Source of the DNA: Bremerella sp. JC817
GTDB taxonomy: Bacteria; Planctomycetota; Planctomycetia; Pirellulales; Pirellulaceae
Assembly (NCBI RefSeq): GCF_040718835.1
Contig: NZ_JBFEFG010000281.1
Location: 310,001-374,000 of the forward strand
Reading direction: 5' to 3'
DNA: 64,000 nucleotides
Shown one piece after another: positions 1-9,706 of this stretch. The notes beneath the pieces are model-generated. The model saw nothing but the letters and a program-made list of their open reading frames with translations, was not told the DNA's origin and did no database searches. The position numbers were made by a program, and so were the translations under genes. Every line of letters starts with the position of its first letter. Position 1 is the stretch's first letter.

Positions 1-658
1 CGGAAGGCCCGTCCAGCGATTTGATGTCTGGCTTCAACTGGCAGATGTAGCCAGACGCAAAGCGCGAAGCCAAACCAAAGTGACGCAAGATCTGCACCAT
101 CAGCCAGGCGGAGTCACGGCACGAACCGAGTCGCTTTTCGAGCGTCTCTTCAGGCGTCTGGACGCCATGTTCCATGCGGACGGTGTATTCAATATCGTTC
201 TGCAGCTTCTGATTCAGCGCGACCAGGAAATCGACGATACGACGCGGGGTCGTATCGATCCCCTTCAGGTATTCCGTCAGCAGCGGGCCATGCTCTTCTT
301 CCTCCAGGAAGGGAGCCAGGTCGGTCTTCAGCGGCTCTTTATAGGTGATCGGATATTCTTCCGAGTCAGGCTCGAGAAAGAAGTCGAACGGATTGATCAC
401 CGTCATCTCGGCAATCAAGTCGACGTCGACCTGAAAATGATCGACCGTTTCCGGAAAGACAACACGGGCCGCAAAGTTGCCGTGCGGGTCTTGTTGCCAG
501 TTCATGAAGTGAGGCTGAGGACTGATCCGCAGCGAGTAGCTGTGAATCGGCGTCCGGCAATGCGGGGCTGGACGCAAGCGGATGGTCTGTGCCCCCAGCC
601 CGATCTTGCGGTCGTAAGTGTATTTGGTCGAGTGATGGAGCGCCGTCAGGATCGCCAT
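1..658 (-). CDS. transglutaminase-like protein, N-terminal part (cut by window edge)
   Basis: Reading the minus strand from the ATG at 658 gives 219 uninterrupted codons that run off the left edge, so only the N-terminal portion is present. The protein opens MAILTALHHSTKYTYDR, typical of the bacterial transglutaminase-like N-terminal beta domain. At about residues 190-205 it has GSCRDSAWLMVQ, the conserved Cys-containing core of the transglutaminase/protease-like fold, followed by LASRFASGYIC. In bacteria this architecture is often a putative cysteine peptidase or transglutaminase-like enzyme, sometimes fused to a DUF2126 domain; the C-terminal half is outside the window, so the subfamily cannot be set. 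The His and Asp of the triad are also out of view. The 273 bases upstream (659-931) show no further gene. Confidence 0.85.
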   Translation of the reverse strand, partial: MAILTALHHSTKYTYDRKIGLGAQTIRLRPAPHCRTPIHSYSLRISPQPHFMNWQQDPHGNFAARVVFPETVDHFQVDVDLIAEMTVINPFDFFLEPDSEEYPITYKEPLKTDLAPFLEEEEHGPLLTEYLKGIDTTPRRIVDFLVALNQKLQNDIEYTVRMEHGVQTPEETLEKRLGSCRDSAWLMVQILRHFGLASRFASGYICQLKPDIKSLDGPS

Positions 659-931
659 AGAAGCCTCAAAGGATGTCGAATCGCGGGAGAGAAATGCCAC
701 GGGGTGCATGAAGGCAATAGTCGACCCGGGCGCTCGACAAATTCGAACAAAACAAGGTACCCAGTGCCGCCTTCCTGCATTTGGCACGATCCGCTTAACC
801 GGATTGCAAATGACGGGCCAAATGCGTAGTGACGCCAGAAACCTACCACTTAGAACAGGTTTTGCTGACAGGTGCTAAAATTTTGTGCACATGGGGCCCA
901 ATTCCGAGCCAGCACCAGCCTAATCGCCCCG

Positions 932-2917
932 CTAGATCCGTTCTAGCCATAGAAGCCCATAAGGCTGCATGATTAGATCATCATGCGTCGCGATTTCTTC
1001 ATCCGAGATTAAATCGTGGAAAAATCGACCCAATCCACCGGTCCGGATATTGTTGGCCGGAACACGCTGCGATTCTTCCGTGAAGTTTGCCAGAATGAGG
1101 GTTCGATTACCCTCGTTATGTCGCACAAAACCCAATACGTGCGGATTATCGACCGGAACGAGGTCCATCCCCTGGCCAGCCAGCGACGGAAGCTTTTTTC
1201 GTAACGAAATCAGACGCTGGATCTTGCGGAAAATTTTTCCGCGAATCGCCCCGCCGTTTTGCTCGTCGACATCCTGCTGGAAGTCTTGCAGATATTCCCA
1301 CTTCATCTTGGGACGGTGGATCCAACGGGTGTCCCCCGCCTTGGCCGGATCCTTCACGAAATCATAATCATTCAGCATGCCCCACTCTTCACCCAGGTAA
1401 AGAAGCGGGATACCACCGATGCTCAGCGTGATGCCATACAGCAAACACATCCGCCGGACCGACATTTCGATCAGCTTCGGGTCGTGGAATTCGATCGCCT
1501 GCTCGAGGCCGGCCAGCGAAGCCAAGGTCCCTGAGATCCGCATATCGCCGGTGGTTGGATTGTGCTGGAAAGGCACCCCACGCGCGAATGAGCCTGGGAA
1601 CTGCCCGGTATAAAACTGATTGAGGAACTGACGGTGGTCGTAGCCGTTAATTCCAAGTTGGCCGGCGTCGTCGTCGTCGAATGTCCAACCTATGTCGTCA
1701 TGACAACGGAGGTAGTTCACCCACGCCGTCCCGATGGGAAGCTTATGGCGATGACTGAGCGACTTCTTTAGCAGTCGCGTATTGCGTGTTGCCAGCGATT
1801 CCCACAGCAGCGCCATCAAGGTTGGGTTGTACGAGATCTGACACTCATTCGCACCGATGTACTTCACCACCTCGTCCGGATGAACGATCGCCTCCGACTT
1901 GAAGACTAGCCCTGGCGCGGCGATGCTGGCCAGGCAGTTGAACGCTTGAATCAGCAGATGCGCTTCCGGCAGGTTCTCGCAGTTCGTGCCCATCTGCTTC
2001 CAGATGAAAGCAACCGCGTCGAGACGAAGAATGTCGACACCGGTATTGGCGATGAACAACATCTCTTCGAGCATCGCCCGGAAGACGGCAGGATTGTGAT
2101 AGTTCAAATCCCATTGAAAGCTATTGAAGGTGGTCCAAACCCACTTCTGCATTCCGTCGTGCCACGTGAAGTTGCCACGACGAACTGTCGGGAAGATCTC
2201 TCGCAGCGTTCGCTCGTACTGATCGGGCATGTGGCGATCGGGGAAGCAGTAATAATACTGCTGATACTCGACATCCCCGGCTTGAGCATGCTGGGCCCAA
2301 TAGTGATCGTCCGACGTATGATTGAACACGAAATCGAGACACAAACAGATTCCGGCCGCGCGCAGTTCATCCGCCAGCAGCTGCAGGTCTTCGATTGTCC
2401 CTAGCCGTGGGTCGACGCTGCGATAGTTGCTAATCGCGTAGCCACCATCGTTATCACCAGGACGTACCGCGAATAGCGGCATCAGGTGAACGTAAGTCAG
2501 CCCGAGTTCTTTGAAGTACGGAATGCACTCGCGCAGCTTGCTCAGGTTTTCCGAGAACAGATCAACATAGAGCGCACCACCCACCATCCGTTCCGACTCG
2601 AACCAGGTCGGGTCGTTCCGGCGGTGATCGTCTTGCTCGCGCAGCTCGTCGCCACGCTGCTTCCAGCCGCGTGCGGCCGTGAACAAGATTTCTTCCAGGT
2701 GATAGAAGAAATCGTACCGACCGTGGTACAGCGTGTAGAGCAACCGGAACAGACGAGGCCACTCGTGGACAAGTCGCTGCGTGAAATCACGCGCTAGTCC
2801 GTTTTGCGTCTCTTCTTCTGACCAAACCGCTTCCAACCGCGGAAGAAGCCGCTTAAGCGAGATCTCCGCTTCGGTTTGCAGCTGGTCGTGTTGTCCATTC
2901 CTACTCGTGACGATCAT
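932..2917 (-). CDS. ams: amylosucrase (GH13)
   Basis: Amylosucrase builds an alpha-1,4-glucan from the glucosyl part of sucrose and releases fructose. The 661-residue length is close to the Neisseria enzyme (about 636). Three GH13 catalytic segments are clear: [14 protein letters not shown] with the nucleophile at D300, [12 protein letters not shown] with the acid/base E342, and [13 protein letters not shown] with the transition-state Asp at D407. CLDFVFNH near 193-200 is the first conserved GH13 region. The HDDIGWTF and VAFIWKQ wording is characteristic of amylosucrase rather than sucrose hydrolase or trehalose synthase. The start overlaps the end of the upstream sucrose-phosphate synthase gene by 17 bases, which suggests translational coupling. 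It is the last gene of the operon fructokinase-Sps-amylosucrase. Sucrose hydrolase (SUH) is the main alternative within this subfamily. Confidence 0.93.
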   Translation of the reverse strand: MIVTSRNGQHDQLQTEAEISLKRLLPRLEAVWSEEETQNGLARDFTQRLVHEWPRLFRLLYTLYHGRYDFFYHLEEILFTAARGWKQRGDELREQDDHRRNDPTWFESERMVGGALYVDLFSENLSKLRECIPYFKELGLTYVHLMPLFAVRPGDNDGGYAISNYRSVDPRLGTIEDLQLLADELRAAGICLCLDFVFNHTSDDHYWAQHAQAGDVEYQQYYYCFPDRHMPDQYERTLREIFPTVRRGNFTWHDGMQKWVWTTFNSFQWDLNYHNPAVFRAMLEEMLFIANTGVDILRLDAVAFIWKQMGTNCENLPEAHLLIQAFNCLASIAAPGLVFKSEAIVHPDEVVKYIGANECQISYNPTLMALLWESLATRNTRLLKKSLSHRHKLPIGTAWVNYLRCHDDIGWTFDDDDAGQLGINGYDHRQFLNQFYTGQFPGSFARGVPFQHNPTTGDMRISGTLASLAGLEQAIEFHDPKLIEMSVRRMCLLYGITLSIGGIPLLYLGEEWGMLNDYDFVKDPAKAGDTRWIHRPKMKWEYLQDFQQDVDEQNGGAIRGKIFRKIQRLISLRKKLPSLAGQGMDLVPVDNPHVLGFVRHNEGNRTLILANFTEESQRVPANNIRTGGLGRFFHDLISDEEIATHDDLIMQPYGLLWLERI

Positions 2918-5033
2918 TGGGTATCGTGATGTTTTCTAGAAACTGGTAATAGTTGATTCCCTCCAGGATACCTCGTGCATGGTGCCCTTCGGCGAAATAG
3001 ATCCGGGGCCAGTCCCTTAGTCTCTCGAGCTCAGGACTGTAATTCCCTACAACCACTCCAAGCGTTCTTCCCTTCAACATCCCTTCGTCGTTGCCACTGT
3101 CCCCGGCAACCAGCACTTTTTCGGGGGAAAAACCCCACTTATACAGCACATGTCGCACGGCCACGCCTGGCCCGCCTCGATTCGGAATAATGTCCAGATA
3201 CATGTCCCTCGAAAACACGACACGAGCACGAATGCCTGCTTCGCGAAGCATTCGCTTCACCTGCGGGATGGATGGCCCAACCGATTTATCGAGATCGAAG
3301 CTGATTTTGAACTCGGACTGCTGGAAGTCTTCTTGCACGAAGATCCCTTCAACACCTTCAAACAATTCCCGAATCTTGTCCGGAGTCCAGTGCAACCCGA
3401 TCTGTTTTCTCCAGGTCCGGTCGCTGGTGAGACTTTCGCCATAGTACAACTCGGTACCGACGCCGGCGCAGATCAAGTCGGGACGTGGCAGGTTCATCTC
3501 TTCGATCAGCTCCATCGCGCTGTCGAGTCGACGCCCGGTCGAGATGCCGAATCCGATGTAATCGTGCTCGCGGATCACTTCCAAAAACTCACGCAGCGAT
3601 TGATCGTCGCCGGTCAACGTGTTGTCGAGATCGGTGATGATCAAGCGATCGAAGTTCGGCATCCGGCGAATCTTGGAACTGGAAGCCAGGACAGGTTCGG
3701 CGGAGTGAGCTAGAATGTCGTTGACGTCGCGCCAATACCGTTTCGCATGGTTCGCCCACGAATAATGCTTTTCGGCCCCTACCTTACCCTGCTCGCACCA
3801 TTCATCCCACTGCTTCGGCTCGGTGAGCATTCGCAGTAAGGCTTTCTCGATCGCTTCGGGATCGAGGGGATCGACCAGCAGACCGTTATGACAGTTGGCG
3901 ATAATATCGCGAGGGCCGCCATCGTTCGTGGCGACGATCGGCATCCCAGCAGCCGCCGCTTCCAACAACGTCAGGCCGAACGGTTCGGTCAACGCCGGAT
4001 TCACAAACACACCACGGCGCTGCGTTCCCCAGCGATAAATATCGGGCACATCGCTGGGTGCGTGCATCTTCGGATAAGCGACCGATCCATACAGGTCGTA
4101 GTCGTCGATCTTGCCCAGAATGCTCTCGACAATTCGCCGCTGGGCAGGCGCCAGGTCTTTCAAGTTCTCACGCGTTCCCATCACGAGAACCAGGTTCGAG
4201 AGCTCTTGTAGACGTTTACTTTCGCCATAAACGCGAACCAGCATCTCGAGGTTCTTGCGCTCGTCTGGCCGAGCCATCGCAATCAGCGGCGGCTTGCAAG
4301 GATCGCGGAGAAAGCGTTCAATTGCCGGGCCGATCTTGTAGGTGTCTTCGGCCGCCTTTGGCGGAGCAAAATCGGTGAGGTTCACGCCCGGCGGGATCAC
4401 CTCCATCCGATCCGGCACGTAGTTTTCGTACTTCTCGTACTGTTGTTCGACTTCCTGGTTGGTGCTGGCAACCACCATCGAAGCCGTTTCGAGTGCGACC
4501 TCTTCTGCTTCGATGCGCGCCGAGAGGCGGTAGCGGCGTTCGAGGTCTTCGATCGATTTTCCCTTCGCGAGAAGTCGCTCTTGCTTGACGCGACCGAGCG
4601 AGTGTCCAGTGAAGACAAAGGGAATGTGTAAGAGACGCGCCAATTGGGCCCCCGCCAGGCCAGCATCGGCGTAGTGCCCATGAATCAGGTCGGGCAGGCC
4701 GGCGCGGCGGAAGTGAGCAAGTGTTTGGTCAACGAAGAATTCGATGTAGGGCCAAAGCGATTCTTTACGGATGTAACGCTTCGGTCCAAAGGGAATACGA
4801 ACGATCTTCGCGTTTTCGCAGATCGGTTCTTCCACTTGGGCATAATCGTCGGAGACCCGATCATCGATAATCTGTCGGGTCAACAGCTCGACTTCCGTTA
4901 CGCCGGGCTGCTTGGCTAGTTCGGCGGCCAGTTCTAAGACGTATTTTACCTGGCCACCCGTGTCGGCATCACGTCCTAATTCTGCGTCGTTGGCGCGGAT
5001 TAAGCCGTGCAAACTTATCAGAGCGATCTTCAT
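2901..5033 (-). CDS. sps: sucrose-phosphate synthase with C-terminal HAD domain
   Basis: Makes sucrose 6-phosphate from UDP-glucose and fructose 6-phosphate. Residues 1-445 are a GT4 glycosyltransferase: SLHGLIR at 7-13, [11 protein letters not shown] at 22-32, [10 protein letters not shown] at 119-128 and the sugar-nucleotide signature ending [15 protein letters not shown] at 351-365. Residues 455-710 are a HAD phosphatase-like domain with DLDNT at 468-472, STG at 498-500 and GDSGND at 644-649. The HAD motif III lysine, present in the separate phosphatase encoded at 6089 (SKAYAL), aligns here with Pro622 in GGPGVAV, so the fused phosphatase domain may be weak or inactive. It lies 60 bases after the fructokinase gene and overlaps amylosucrase by 17 bases. 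Confidence 0.93.
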   Translation of the reverse strand: MKIALISLHGLIRANDAELGRDADTGGQVKYVLELAAELAKQPGVTEVELLTRQIIDDRVSDDYAQVEEPICENAKIVRIPFGPKRYIRKESLWPYIEFFVDQTLAHFRRAGLPDLIHGHYADAGLAGAQLARLLHIPFVFTGHSLGRVKQERLLAKGKSIEDLERRYRLSARIEAEEVALETASMVVASTNQEVEQQYEKYENYVPDRMEVIPPGVNLTDFAPPKAAEDTYKIGPAIERFLRDPCKPPLIAMARPDERKNLEMLVRVYGESKRLQELSNLVLVMGTRENLKDLAPAQRRIVESILGKIDDYDLYGSVAYPKMHAPSDVPDIYRWGTQRRGVFVNPALTEPFGLTLLEAAAAGMPIVATNDGGPRDIIANCHNGLLVDPLDPEAIEKALLRMLTEPKQWDEWCEQGKVGAEKHYSWANHAKRYWRDVNDILAHSAEPVLASSSKIRRMPNFDRLIITDLDNTLTGDDQSLREFLEVIREHDYIGFGISTGRRLDSAMELIEEMNLPRPDLICAGVGTELYYGESLTSDRTWRKQIGLHWTPDKIRELFEGVEGIFVQEDFQQSEFKISFDLDKSVGPSIPQVKRMLREAGIRARVVFSRDMYLDIIPNRGGPGVAVRHVLYKWGFSPEKVLVAGDSGNDEGMLKGRTLGVVVGNYSPELERLRDWPRIYFAEGHHARGILEGINYYQFLENITIPNDRHE

Positions 5034-5093
5034 AGAGAGTCATTCTTCGAAGGTTGTTGGTTGTTGGAAGCAAGTGTCGCACCTCGGAATCGA

Positions 5094-5990
5094 TTACGCA
5101 AAGACGTCGTTATAGAACGACTTATCATTGCGAGTCGCCCCTTGGTTTTGACACACTTTTCCTGCGAATCGGGATGCCGCATCGCCAACCTGTCGCAAAG
5201 GGCGGCCCGAAATCAGTCCAGCAAGAAGGACCGATGCAAATCCATCCCCTGCACCGACCGTGTCGACGAGAGGATCTGGCTTAGTGACAGCAATTTCAAT
5301 GCCATCACCGTCGTTTGTGGCAAGAAAGGCTCCTTTCGAGCCAGATGTGATACAGAAATTGGCGACTTTATGCGCCGTACGGACTTTATCGACTGCTCGC
5401 CGGACGTTGTCAGTCGAATCGCATGAAATTCCGGTTATTCGCTGAAGTTCCTCGTGGTTCAATTTCAGCCAATCCGCTTCATTAACGAGCACCTCGACCC
5501 ACGATTCATCGAACCACGGAGGGCGTACGTTCAGGTCCACAAACCTGGGTAGACCGCTTCGTTCAATTAACGTGCGGATCGTTTCGGCCGTCTTCTCGCT
5601 GCGATAAGCGAGGCTGCCGTAATAGAGATACGAAAACTCGGAATAGTCTTCGATCACCGGTCGTTCGATATAATCCCACGCGCGGTCCTGCAAAATATCG
5701 TAGGCAGGTTCGCCTCCCTTGAGGGTCACTTCGACCGCTCCGGTTGGTTTGTCGTCGCGGGTCTGCATCTGCGAGGTTCGCATGCCCCACTCGGTCATCG
5801 CGTCGAAAACCTTCTGACCGGCATCATCTTTGCCGATGGAAGAAACCATCGTTGGCGCGAATCCCATCCCGTGCAGATTCCAGGCAACATTGAAGGGAGC
5901 GCCCCCCAAAACCTGACGACCGTCCGGAAAACAATCGAAAAGGACCTCGCCCAGGATCAGAGGCGAACGAGAAGAATTCAGTTTCGACAC
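5094..5990 (-). CDS. fruK: PfkB-family carbohydrate kinase, probable fructokinase
   Basis: A 298-residue ribokinase/PfkB-fold kinase. LGGAPFNVAWNLHGMG at 28-43 is the N-terminal sugar-binding signature, and DTVGAGDGFASVLL at 243-256 is PfkB signature 2 with the catalytic base D249. The LGEVLFDCFPDG opening is typical of bacterial fructokinases. Its position as first gene of an operon with sucrose-phosphate synthase and amylosucrase supports a fructokinase role: it would phosphorylate the fructose released by amylosucrase, feeding it back to Sps or glycolysis. Substrate is inferred from context, since PfkB kinases with nearly the same motifs act on other sugars. The gene is divergent from the sucrose-phosphate phosphatase gene across a 98-base spacer. 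Confidence 0.87.
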   Translation of the reverse strand: MSKLNSSRSPLILGEVLFDCFPDGRQVLGGAPFNVAWNLHGMGFAPTMVSSIGKDDAGQKVFDAMTEWGMRTSQMQTRDDKPTGAVEVTLKGGEPAYDILQDRAWDYIERPVIEDYSEFSYLYYGSLAYRSEKTAETIRTLIERSGLPRFVDLNVRPPWFDESWVEVLVNEADWLKLNHEELQRITGISCDSTDNVRRAVDKVRTAHKVANFCITSGSKGAFLATNDGDGIEIAVTKPDPLVDTVGAGDGFASVLLAGLISGRPLRQVGDAASRFAGKVCQNQGATRNDKSFYNDVFA

Positions 5991-6088
5991 GTTGAATCGT
6001 CTAGCTGTTAAACTGATTGTTTAGTAATTCCGACATACTGTTGTAACACTCTCATGGGACAAACTCAAATCGACGAAGGCGACCCGAC
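5991..6088. promoter_or_regulatory. divergent promoter region of the sucrose genes, with a small inverted repeat
   Basis: This 98-base spacer separates the divergent fructokinase and phosphatase genes, so it must carry both promoters or their operators. TAAAC at 6009-6013 and GTTTA at 6019-6023 form a short perfect inverted repeat around a 5-base centre, set in an AT-rich patch. The arms are only 5 bases, so an operator is a guess. No regulator gene lies next to the cluster. Confidence 0.3.
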
Positions 6089-6877
6089 ATGAGCAAGGTC
6101 TTGGCAACCGATCTGGATGGAACGTTAATCCCGCTTTCCAAAAAGCCGGAAAACGAACACGACTTGGACACATTGCGTGCCGAGTTGCAAGCAAAACAAG
6201 TCACGTTAACATTTGTCACCGGTCGGCATCTCGAGTCGGTTCAGGATGCGATCACGCAGCATCGTCTGCCATTGCCAGCCTGGATTATCTGCGATGTCGG
6301 TACGTCCGTTTACCGCCGCGACGAATCTGGCTCGATCGAACTGGCAACCGCTTACGTCGAACACCTCCGTTCGCTGGTCGGCGACTTCCCTACCAGCCGC
6401 GTCCATGAACTGTTCGCCGAAGAGACCGATCTACGGAAGCAGGAAGAAGAGAAGCAAGGCGAGTTCAAGCTCAGTTATTACTGCGACGCCGATCAGCTCC
6501 GGAAAATTATCAAGAGCGTGCGAGACACTATTACCCGCCACGAAGCCCCTTATCACGTTATTGGCAGCGTCGATCCTTTCAACGGCGATGGACTGATTGA
6601 CCTTTTGCCGACCAATGTCTCGAAAGCTTACGCGTTGCAGTGGTGGACCGAGCACGCCGGGATGGACAACTCCGAGTTGGTCTTCTCGGGTGACTCCGGC
6701 AACGACCTCGCCGCGATGACGGCTGGATACCGGACGATTGTTGTCGGCAACGCAGCCTTAGACCTGGTCGAGACCGTTCGAGCTCATTACGAACACGAGC
6801 CGGCCCTGCTCTACGTCGCAGAAAAGCCAGCGACGAGCGGGGTTTTAGCCGGCTGTCGGCACTTTGGGCTGATTTAG
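6089..6877 (+). CDS. spp: sucrose-6-phosphate phosphatase (HAD-IIB)
   Basis: Removes the phosphate from sucrose 6-phosphate, the step that makes sucrose synthesis irreversible. The 262-residue length fits stand-alone bacterial SPP. All HAD motifs are present: DLDGT at 8-12 (nucleophile D8, acid/base D10), FVTGR at 42-46, the motif III lysine K179 in SKAYAL, and GDSGND at 201-206. ICDVGTSVY near 67-75 and GEFKLSYYCD near 124-133 are typical of the SPP cap and substrate loop. It starts at an ATG 98 bases from the divergent fructokinase gene. Because the HAD domain fused to Sps has lost its motif III lysine, this protein is probably the main phosphatase of the pathway. A different sugar-phosphate substrate cannot be excluded from sequence alone. 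Confidence 0.9.
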   Translation: MSKVLATDLDGTLIPLSKKPENEHDLDTLRAELQAKQVTLTFVTGRHLESVQDAITQHRLPLPAWIICDVGTSVYRRDESGSIELATAYVEHLRSLVGDFPTSRVHELFAEETDLRKQEEEKQGEFKLSYYCDADQLRKIIKSVRDTITRHEAPYHVIGSVDPFNGDGLIDLLPTNVSKAYALQWWTEHAGMDNSELVFSGDSGNDLAAMTAGYRTIVVGNAALDLVETVRAHYEHEPALLYVAEKPATSGVLAGCRHFGLI

Positions 6878-6995
6878 CAGACTAAACAATTTCGCTAGCA
6901 ATTCTTTCAACTGCCGTTGCGTTGCCAGCACTCGATTTCCTATAAGTTGTCGCGCGAAAGTTTGTTAATCGATTTCCCCGTGACGACGCTCCCCG

Positions 6996-7850
6996 GTGCC
7001 TTCGCCTTCCGCCACAAACCGACCACTTCCTTACCAGGCCTGGCTGCGACTTTGCCTGGCTGGGGGTCTATTGTGTCTGGCCTTGGTTGCGACCGGATGC
7101 AAAGCGATCAAGCCTTCCAACAATCGCACGTGGGCACCTGATCAATCGAAGCTGCCGATCGGCGACATCGTCGGCGATGAGGTCACGATCCATAACGTTC
7201 GTAACTGTCGCTACGCGTCGGCGGACGAATACATCGTGCAGTACTACGATAAGAACGTCCGACTCTCGGACGTGCAGTCGGTCGACTTCATTGTAGTCCC
7301 CTTCAAAGACTCACCCAGCGTTGCCCACACGATGCTGAGCTTCGGCATGAAGGATGGCCAGTACCTGGTTTCCTCGGTTGAAATTCGCAAAGAGTCGAAC
7401 GAGGAATACTCGGCGTGGAAAGGCTTTTTCAACCAATACGAGCTGATGTACGTCATCGGTGACGAACGCGACGTGATCAACCTCAGCTCGAACTATTACA
7501 AGAGCGACGTCTATCTCTATCGCACGATCGCCTCGCCAAAACAGGCCCAGGAACTGTTTGTCGACGTGATCCAGCGGGCCAACGAACTGGCGGCTCGACC
7601 CGAGTTCTACAACACGTTGACCAACAACTGCACGACGAACATCGTCTCACACGTCAACAAGATCTCGCCCAAGAGCATTCCTTACGACATCCGCGTGATG
7701 CTGCCAGGCTACAGCGACGAATACGCCTATTCGCTTGGCCTGCTCGACACCAGCGTCCCGTTTGAAAAGCTGCGTGACGAATCGAAGATCAATCAACTGG
7801 CAGAACGCTATCGCGACGACGCGAATTTCTCGCAATACATTCGCCGCTAA
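6996..7850 (+). CDS. DUF4105-type lipoprotein
   Basis: A 284-residue protein whose N-terminus is a hydrophobic segment ending in the lipobox LVATGC, with the acylated Cys at about residue 35, so it is probably a membrane-anchored lipoprotein. The body matches the DUF4105 pattern: VAHTMLSFG, then a strand with SSVEIRKE, and NTLTNNCTTNIV with a conserved Asn-Cys-Thr near residues 209-216. DUF4105 resembles an NlpC/P60-like cysteine hydrolase fold, but no activity is established. The start is GTG at 6996; no in-frame ATG lies before the signal sequence. It stands alone between spp and a small gene, with 118 and 193 bases on its two sides that show nothing else. Confidence 0.8.
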   Translation: MPSPSATNRPLPYQAWLRLCLAGGLLCLALVATGCKAIKPSNNRTWAPDQSKLPIGDIVGDEVTIHNVRNCRYASADEYIVQYYDKNVRLSDVQSVDFIVVPFKDSPSVAHTMLSFGMKDGQYLVSSVEIRKESNEEYSAWKGFFNQYELMYVIGDERDVINLSSNYYKSDVYLYRTIASPKQAQELFVDVIQRANELAARPEFYNTLTNNCTTNIVSHVNKISPKSIPYDIRVMLPGYSDEYAYSLGLLDTSVPFEKLRDESKINQLAERYRDDANFSQYIRR

Positions 7851-8043
7851 CGATTTGGCAATCTTTGCGGTGCCGGCCCCCAAATTTCTCGCTAGCTAGA
7901 CTTCTCTGCTTTTTTCTGCGGTTTTCGGCAGACCTTCATAAATCCTGATCAATCGACATTGTGTCATCCGAAATTCGAATATAGATACACCCTACTCTGC
8001 CACAAAACTGCCCTTACACGATGGACCGTTAGGGAGGAACGAT

Positions 8044-8463
8044 ATGAGTGGTGTTACTTTTTCGGTAGCTGCCTTGTGGATGATTTTGGGGGCCTCGCCC
8101 CATACGCCAGTGGTCCAGGATCAGGTCGACCTGATCGAGGTGAACCACTACTACGATTCCCAAGGCCGATTGATCTTCGACCAGGTCATCTTCTATGAAT
8201 GGTCGCAAAGCGATGCCCGTTTCAATGTCACGGCATGGCGTCTGTTGAAGAGCTCTTGGCAAGTTCCGCGGAAACGTTGGAGCGACGGAGCCTATACCAC
8301 AACCTGGCGTGATGGCGATGTCATCCGCAGCGTAGTGGGACAGAACATGCGTGAGACTTGGACGCAGCACGATCCGGAACTTGTCGAGCGGGATTATCTC
8401 CCACGCGAGTACCGGCGCGGCCTGACACCGAAGATAGACTCGGTAGCGAAATCCGAGAACTAA
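8044..8463 (+). CDS. hypothetical protein, 139 residues
   Basis: A small protein I do not recognise. It begins with a short hydrophobic stretch (VTFSVAALWMILG) that could be a weak signal sequence or anchor. The rest is rich in Trp, Tyr and charged residues, including NHYYDSQGRLIFDQVIFYEW and a WRDGD segment, which suggests a compact beta-rich domain. The start is well supported: GGGAGG lies just upstream of the ATG at 8044. Its stop codon overlaps the stop of the convergent DUF309 gene by four bases (8460-8463). Codon use looks like that of its neighbours. Confidence 0.7.
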   Translation: MSGVTFSVAALWMILGASPHTPVVQDQVDLIEVNHYYDSQGRLIFDQVIFYEWSQSDARFNVTAWRLLKSSWQVPRKRWSDGAYTTTWRDGDVIRSVVGQNMRETWTQHDPELVERDYLPREYRRGLTPKIDSVAKSEN

Positions 8464-8936
8464 CCACGCGCTAATTCGATACGGATGTCGAACACGACGA
8501 CCACGTTTTCCTGCGAATCGCAGAGGAAACGCTTGGGTGTCTGACAGACCTTTCGCACCTGCTCGGTGAGTTCACTCAGCGAAGCGAGATCAAGGTCTTC
8601 TCTCAGCTCGCTCCAGGCCAGGCAAGCTTTCTCGGCATGGGCTTGAACCCCATGCGTCGAGCCCTGCCGGGCCTTCACGCCCGACGCCGCCAGGTGGATC
8701 AACCCTTTTAGCAGATCCCCCATCGCCCCTGTTCTTCCGGCGGCAATCCAACACGCTTCCCACGCCTCGTGGGCCTCCCAATAGAAGCCGTGATGGAACA
8801 AGTCGACGCCGATCCGCAGCAGCCGCGCCGGCGACTCCCCTTCCAGCGAGGTGGTTGGCCGCGCATTGATTCCCGGAACATAGGCAGATTCCGGCAGCGG
8901 GTAGTCTGGTTCGTAGCGTGTGATTCGATTCACCAT
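8460..8936 (-). CDS. DUF309 domain protein
   Basis: A protein of about 158 residues if started at the ATG at 8936; the frame is open 20 codons further upstream, but that extension (CCSASLQWEARPN) looks non-coding and would run almost into the divergent oxidoreductase gene. The core FHHGFYWEAHEAWEACW is the hallmark of the DUF309 family, followed by LKGLIHLAASGVK and the Lys-Arg-rich continuation of the helical bundle. The His and Glu residues of HEAWE are conserved in the family, but its biochemical role is unknown. It is divergent from the SDR gene (76-base spacer) and convergent with the small gene at 8044. Confidence 0.82.
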   Translation of the reverse strand: MVNRITRYEPDYPLPESAYVPGINARPTTSLEGESPARLLRIGVDLFHHGFYWEAHEAWEACWIAAGRTGAMGDLLKGLIHLAASGVKARQGSTHGVQAHAEKACLAWSELREDLDLASLSELTEQVRKVCQTPKRFLCDSQENVVVVFDIRIELARG

Positions 8937-9012
8937 GGTTGCGTTGGGCCTCGCCTCCCATTGTAATGACGCACTGCAGCACGTTTCGACAACCATTCAG
9001 AGAGGACTTCCC

Positions 9013-9699
9013 ATGACCGCCCGAAAAATCGTCGTCACTGGCGTGACCAAGGGCCTGGGACGTGCCATGGTCGACGGCTTTATTGCCGCTGGCCACCATG
9101 TTGCCGGCTGTGGCCGCTCGGCCGATCGAATCGAATCGCTCTGCGATACGCACGGGGCGCCACACCGCTTCGATGTCGTCGACGTGACCAACTGGCTCGA
9201 TGTCCGCGACTGGGGTCAGTCGGTGATCGAATCGTTCGGTACGCCTGACCTGTTGATCAATAACGCCGCGATCATCAACGAAAGTAATCCGGTCTGGGAC
9301 GTTCCGATCGACGAGTTCTCGCACATTGTCGACATCAACGTGAAGGGAGTCTTTCACGTCATCAAGGCCTTCGTGCCGACGATGGTGGCGCGTGGCGAAG
9401 GGGTGATCGTGAACTTCAGCTCTGGCTGGGGACGCTCGACTTCGCCCAACGTTGGCCCTTACTGCGCGACGAAGTACGCAATCGAAGGACTGACCAAATC
9501 GCTTTCGCAGGAACTGCCGGAAACGATGTCGGCGATTCCTCTGGGACCTGGGATGATCCATACCGAGATGCTCGAGAAGTGTTTCGCCGACGGCGCCTCG
9601 AGTGCTCCGAAGCCGGAGGCCTGGGCCGCGTATGCGGTGCCATTCATTCTGTCGCTCGGGACGGAAGAATCTGGCCAGTCGATCAGTATCGTGAAGTAA
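9013..9699 (+). CDS. short-chain dehydrogenase/reductase (SDR)
   Basis: A classical SDR of 228 residues. It has the Rossmann TGVTKGLG at 9-16, NNAA at 83-86, the catalytic Ser in NFSSGWG near 136, and YCATK with Y150 and K154. It is therefore an NAD(P)-dependent oxidoreductase, probably of an alcohol or ketone substrate; the substrate cannot be read from sequence. An upstream in-frame extension exists, but the ATG at 9013 follows GAGAGGA at good spacing and begins directly with the cofactor-binding strand, so it is preferred. The next gene starts 7 bases after its stop, so the two are probably co-transcribed. Confidence 0.9.
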   Translation: MTARKIVVTGVTKGLGRAMVDGFIAAGHHVAGCGRSADRIESLCDTHGAPHRFDVVDVTNWLDVRDWGQSVIESFGTPDLLINNAAIINESNPVWDVPIDEFSHIVDINVKGVFHVIKAFVPTMVARGEGVIVNFSSGWGRSTSPNVGPYCATKYAIEGLTKSLSQELPETMSAIPLGPGMIHTEMLEKCFADGASSAPKPEAWAAYAVPFILSLGTEESGQSISIVK

Positions 9700-9706
9700 G
9701 GTCGTT

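Noticed and set aside
781..800. TGGCAC followed by GCTTA, resembling a sigma-54 promoter
   Set aside because: The second element does not match TTGC at the required distance, and the site points in the plus direction, with no plus-strand gene behind it.
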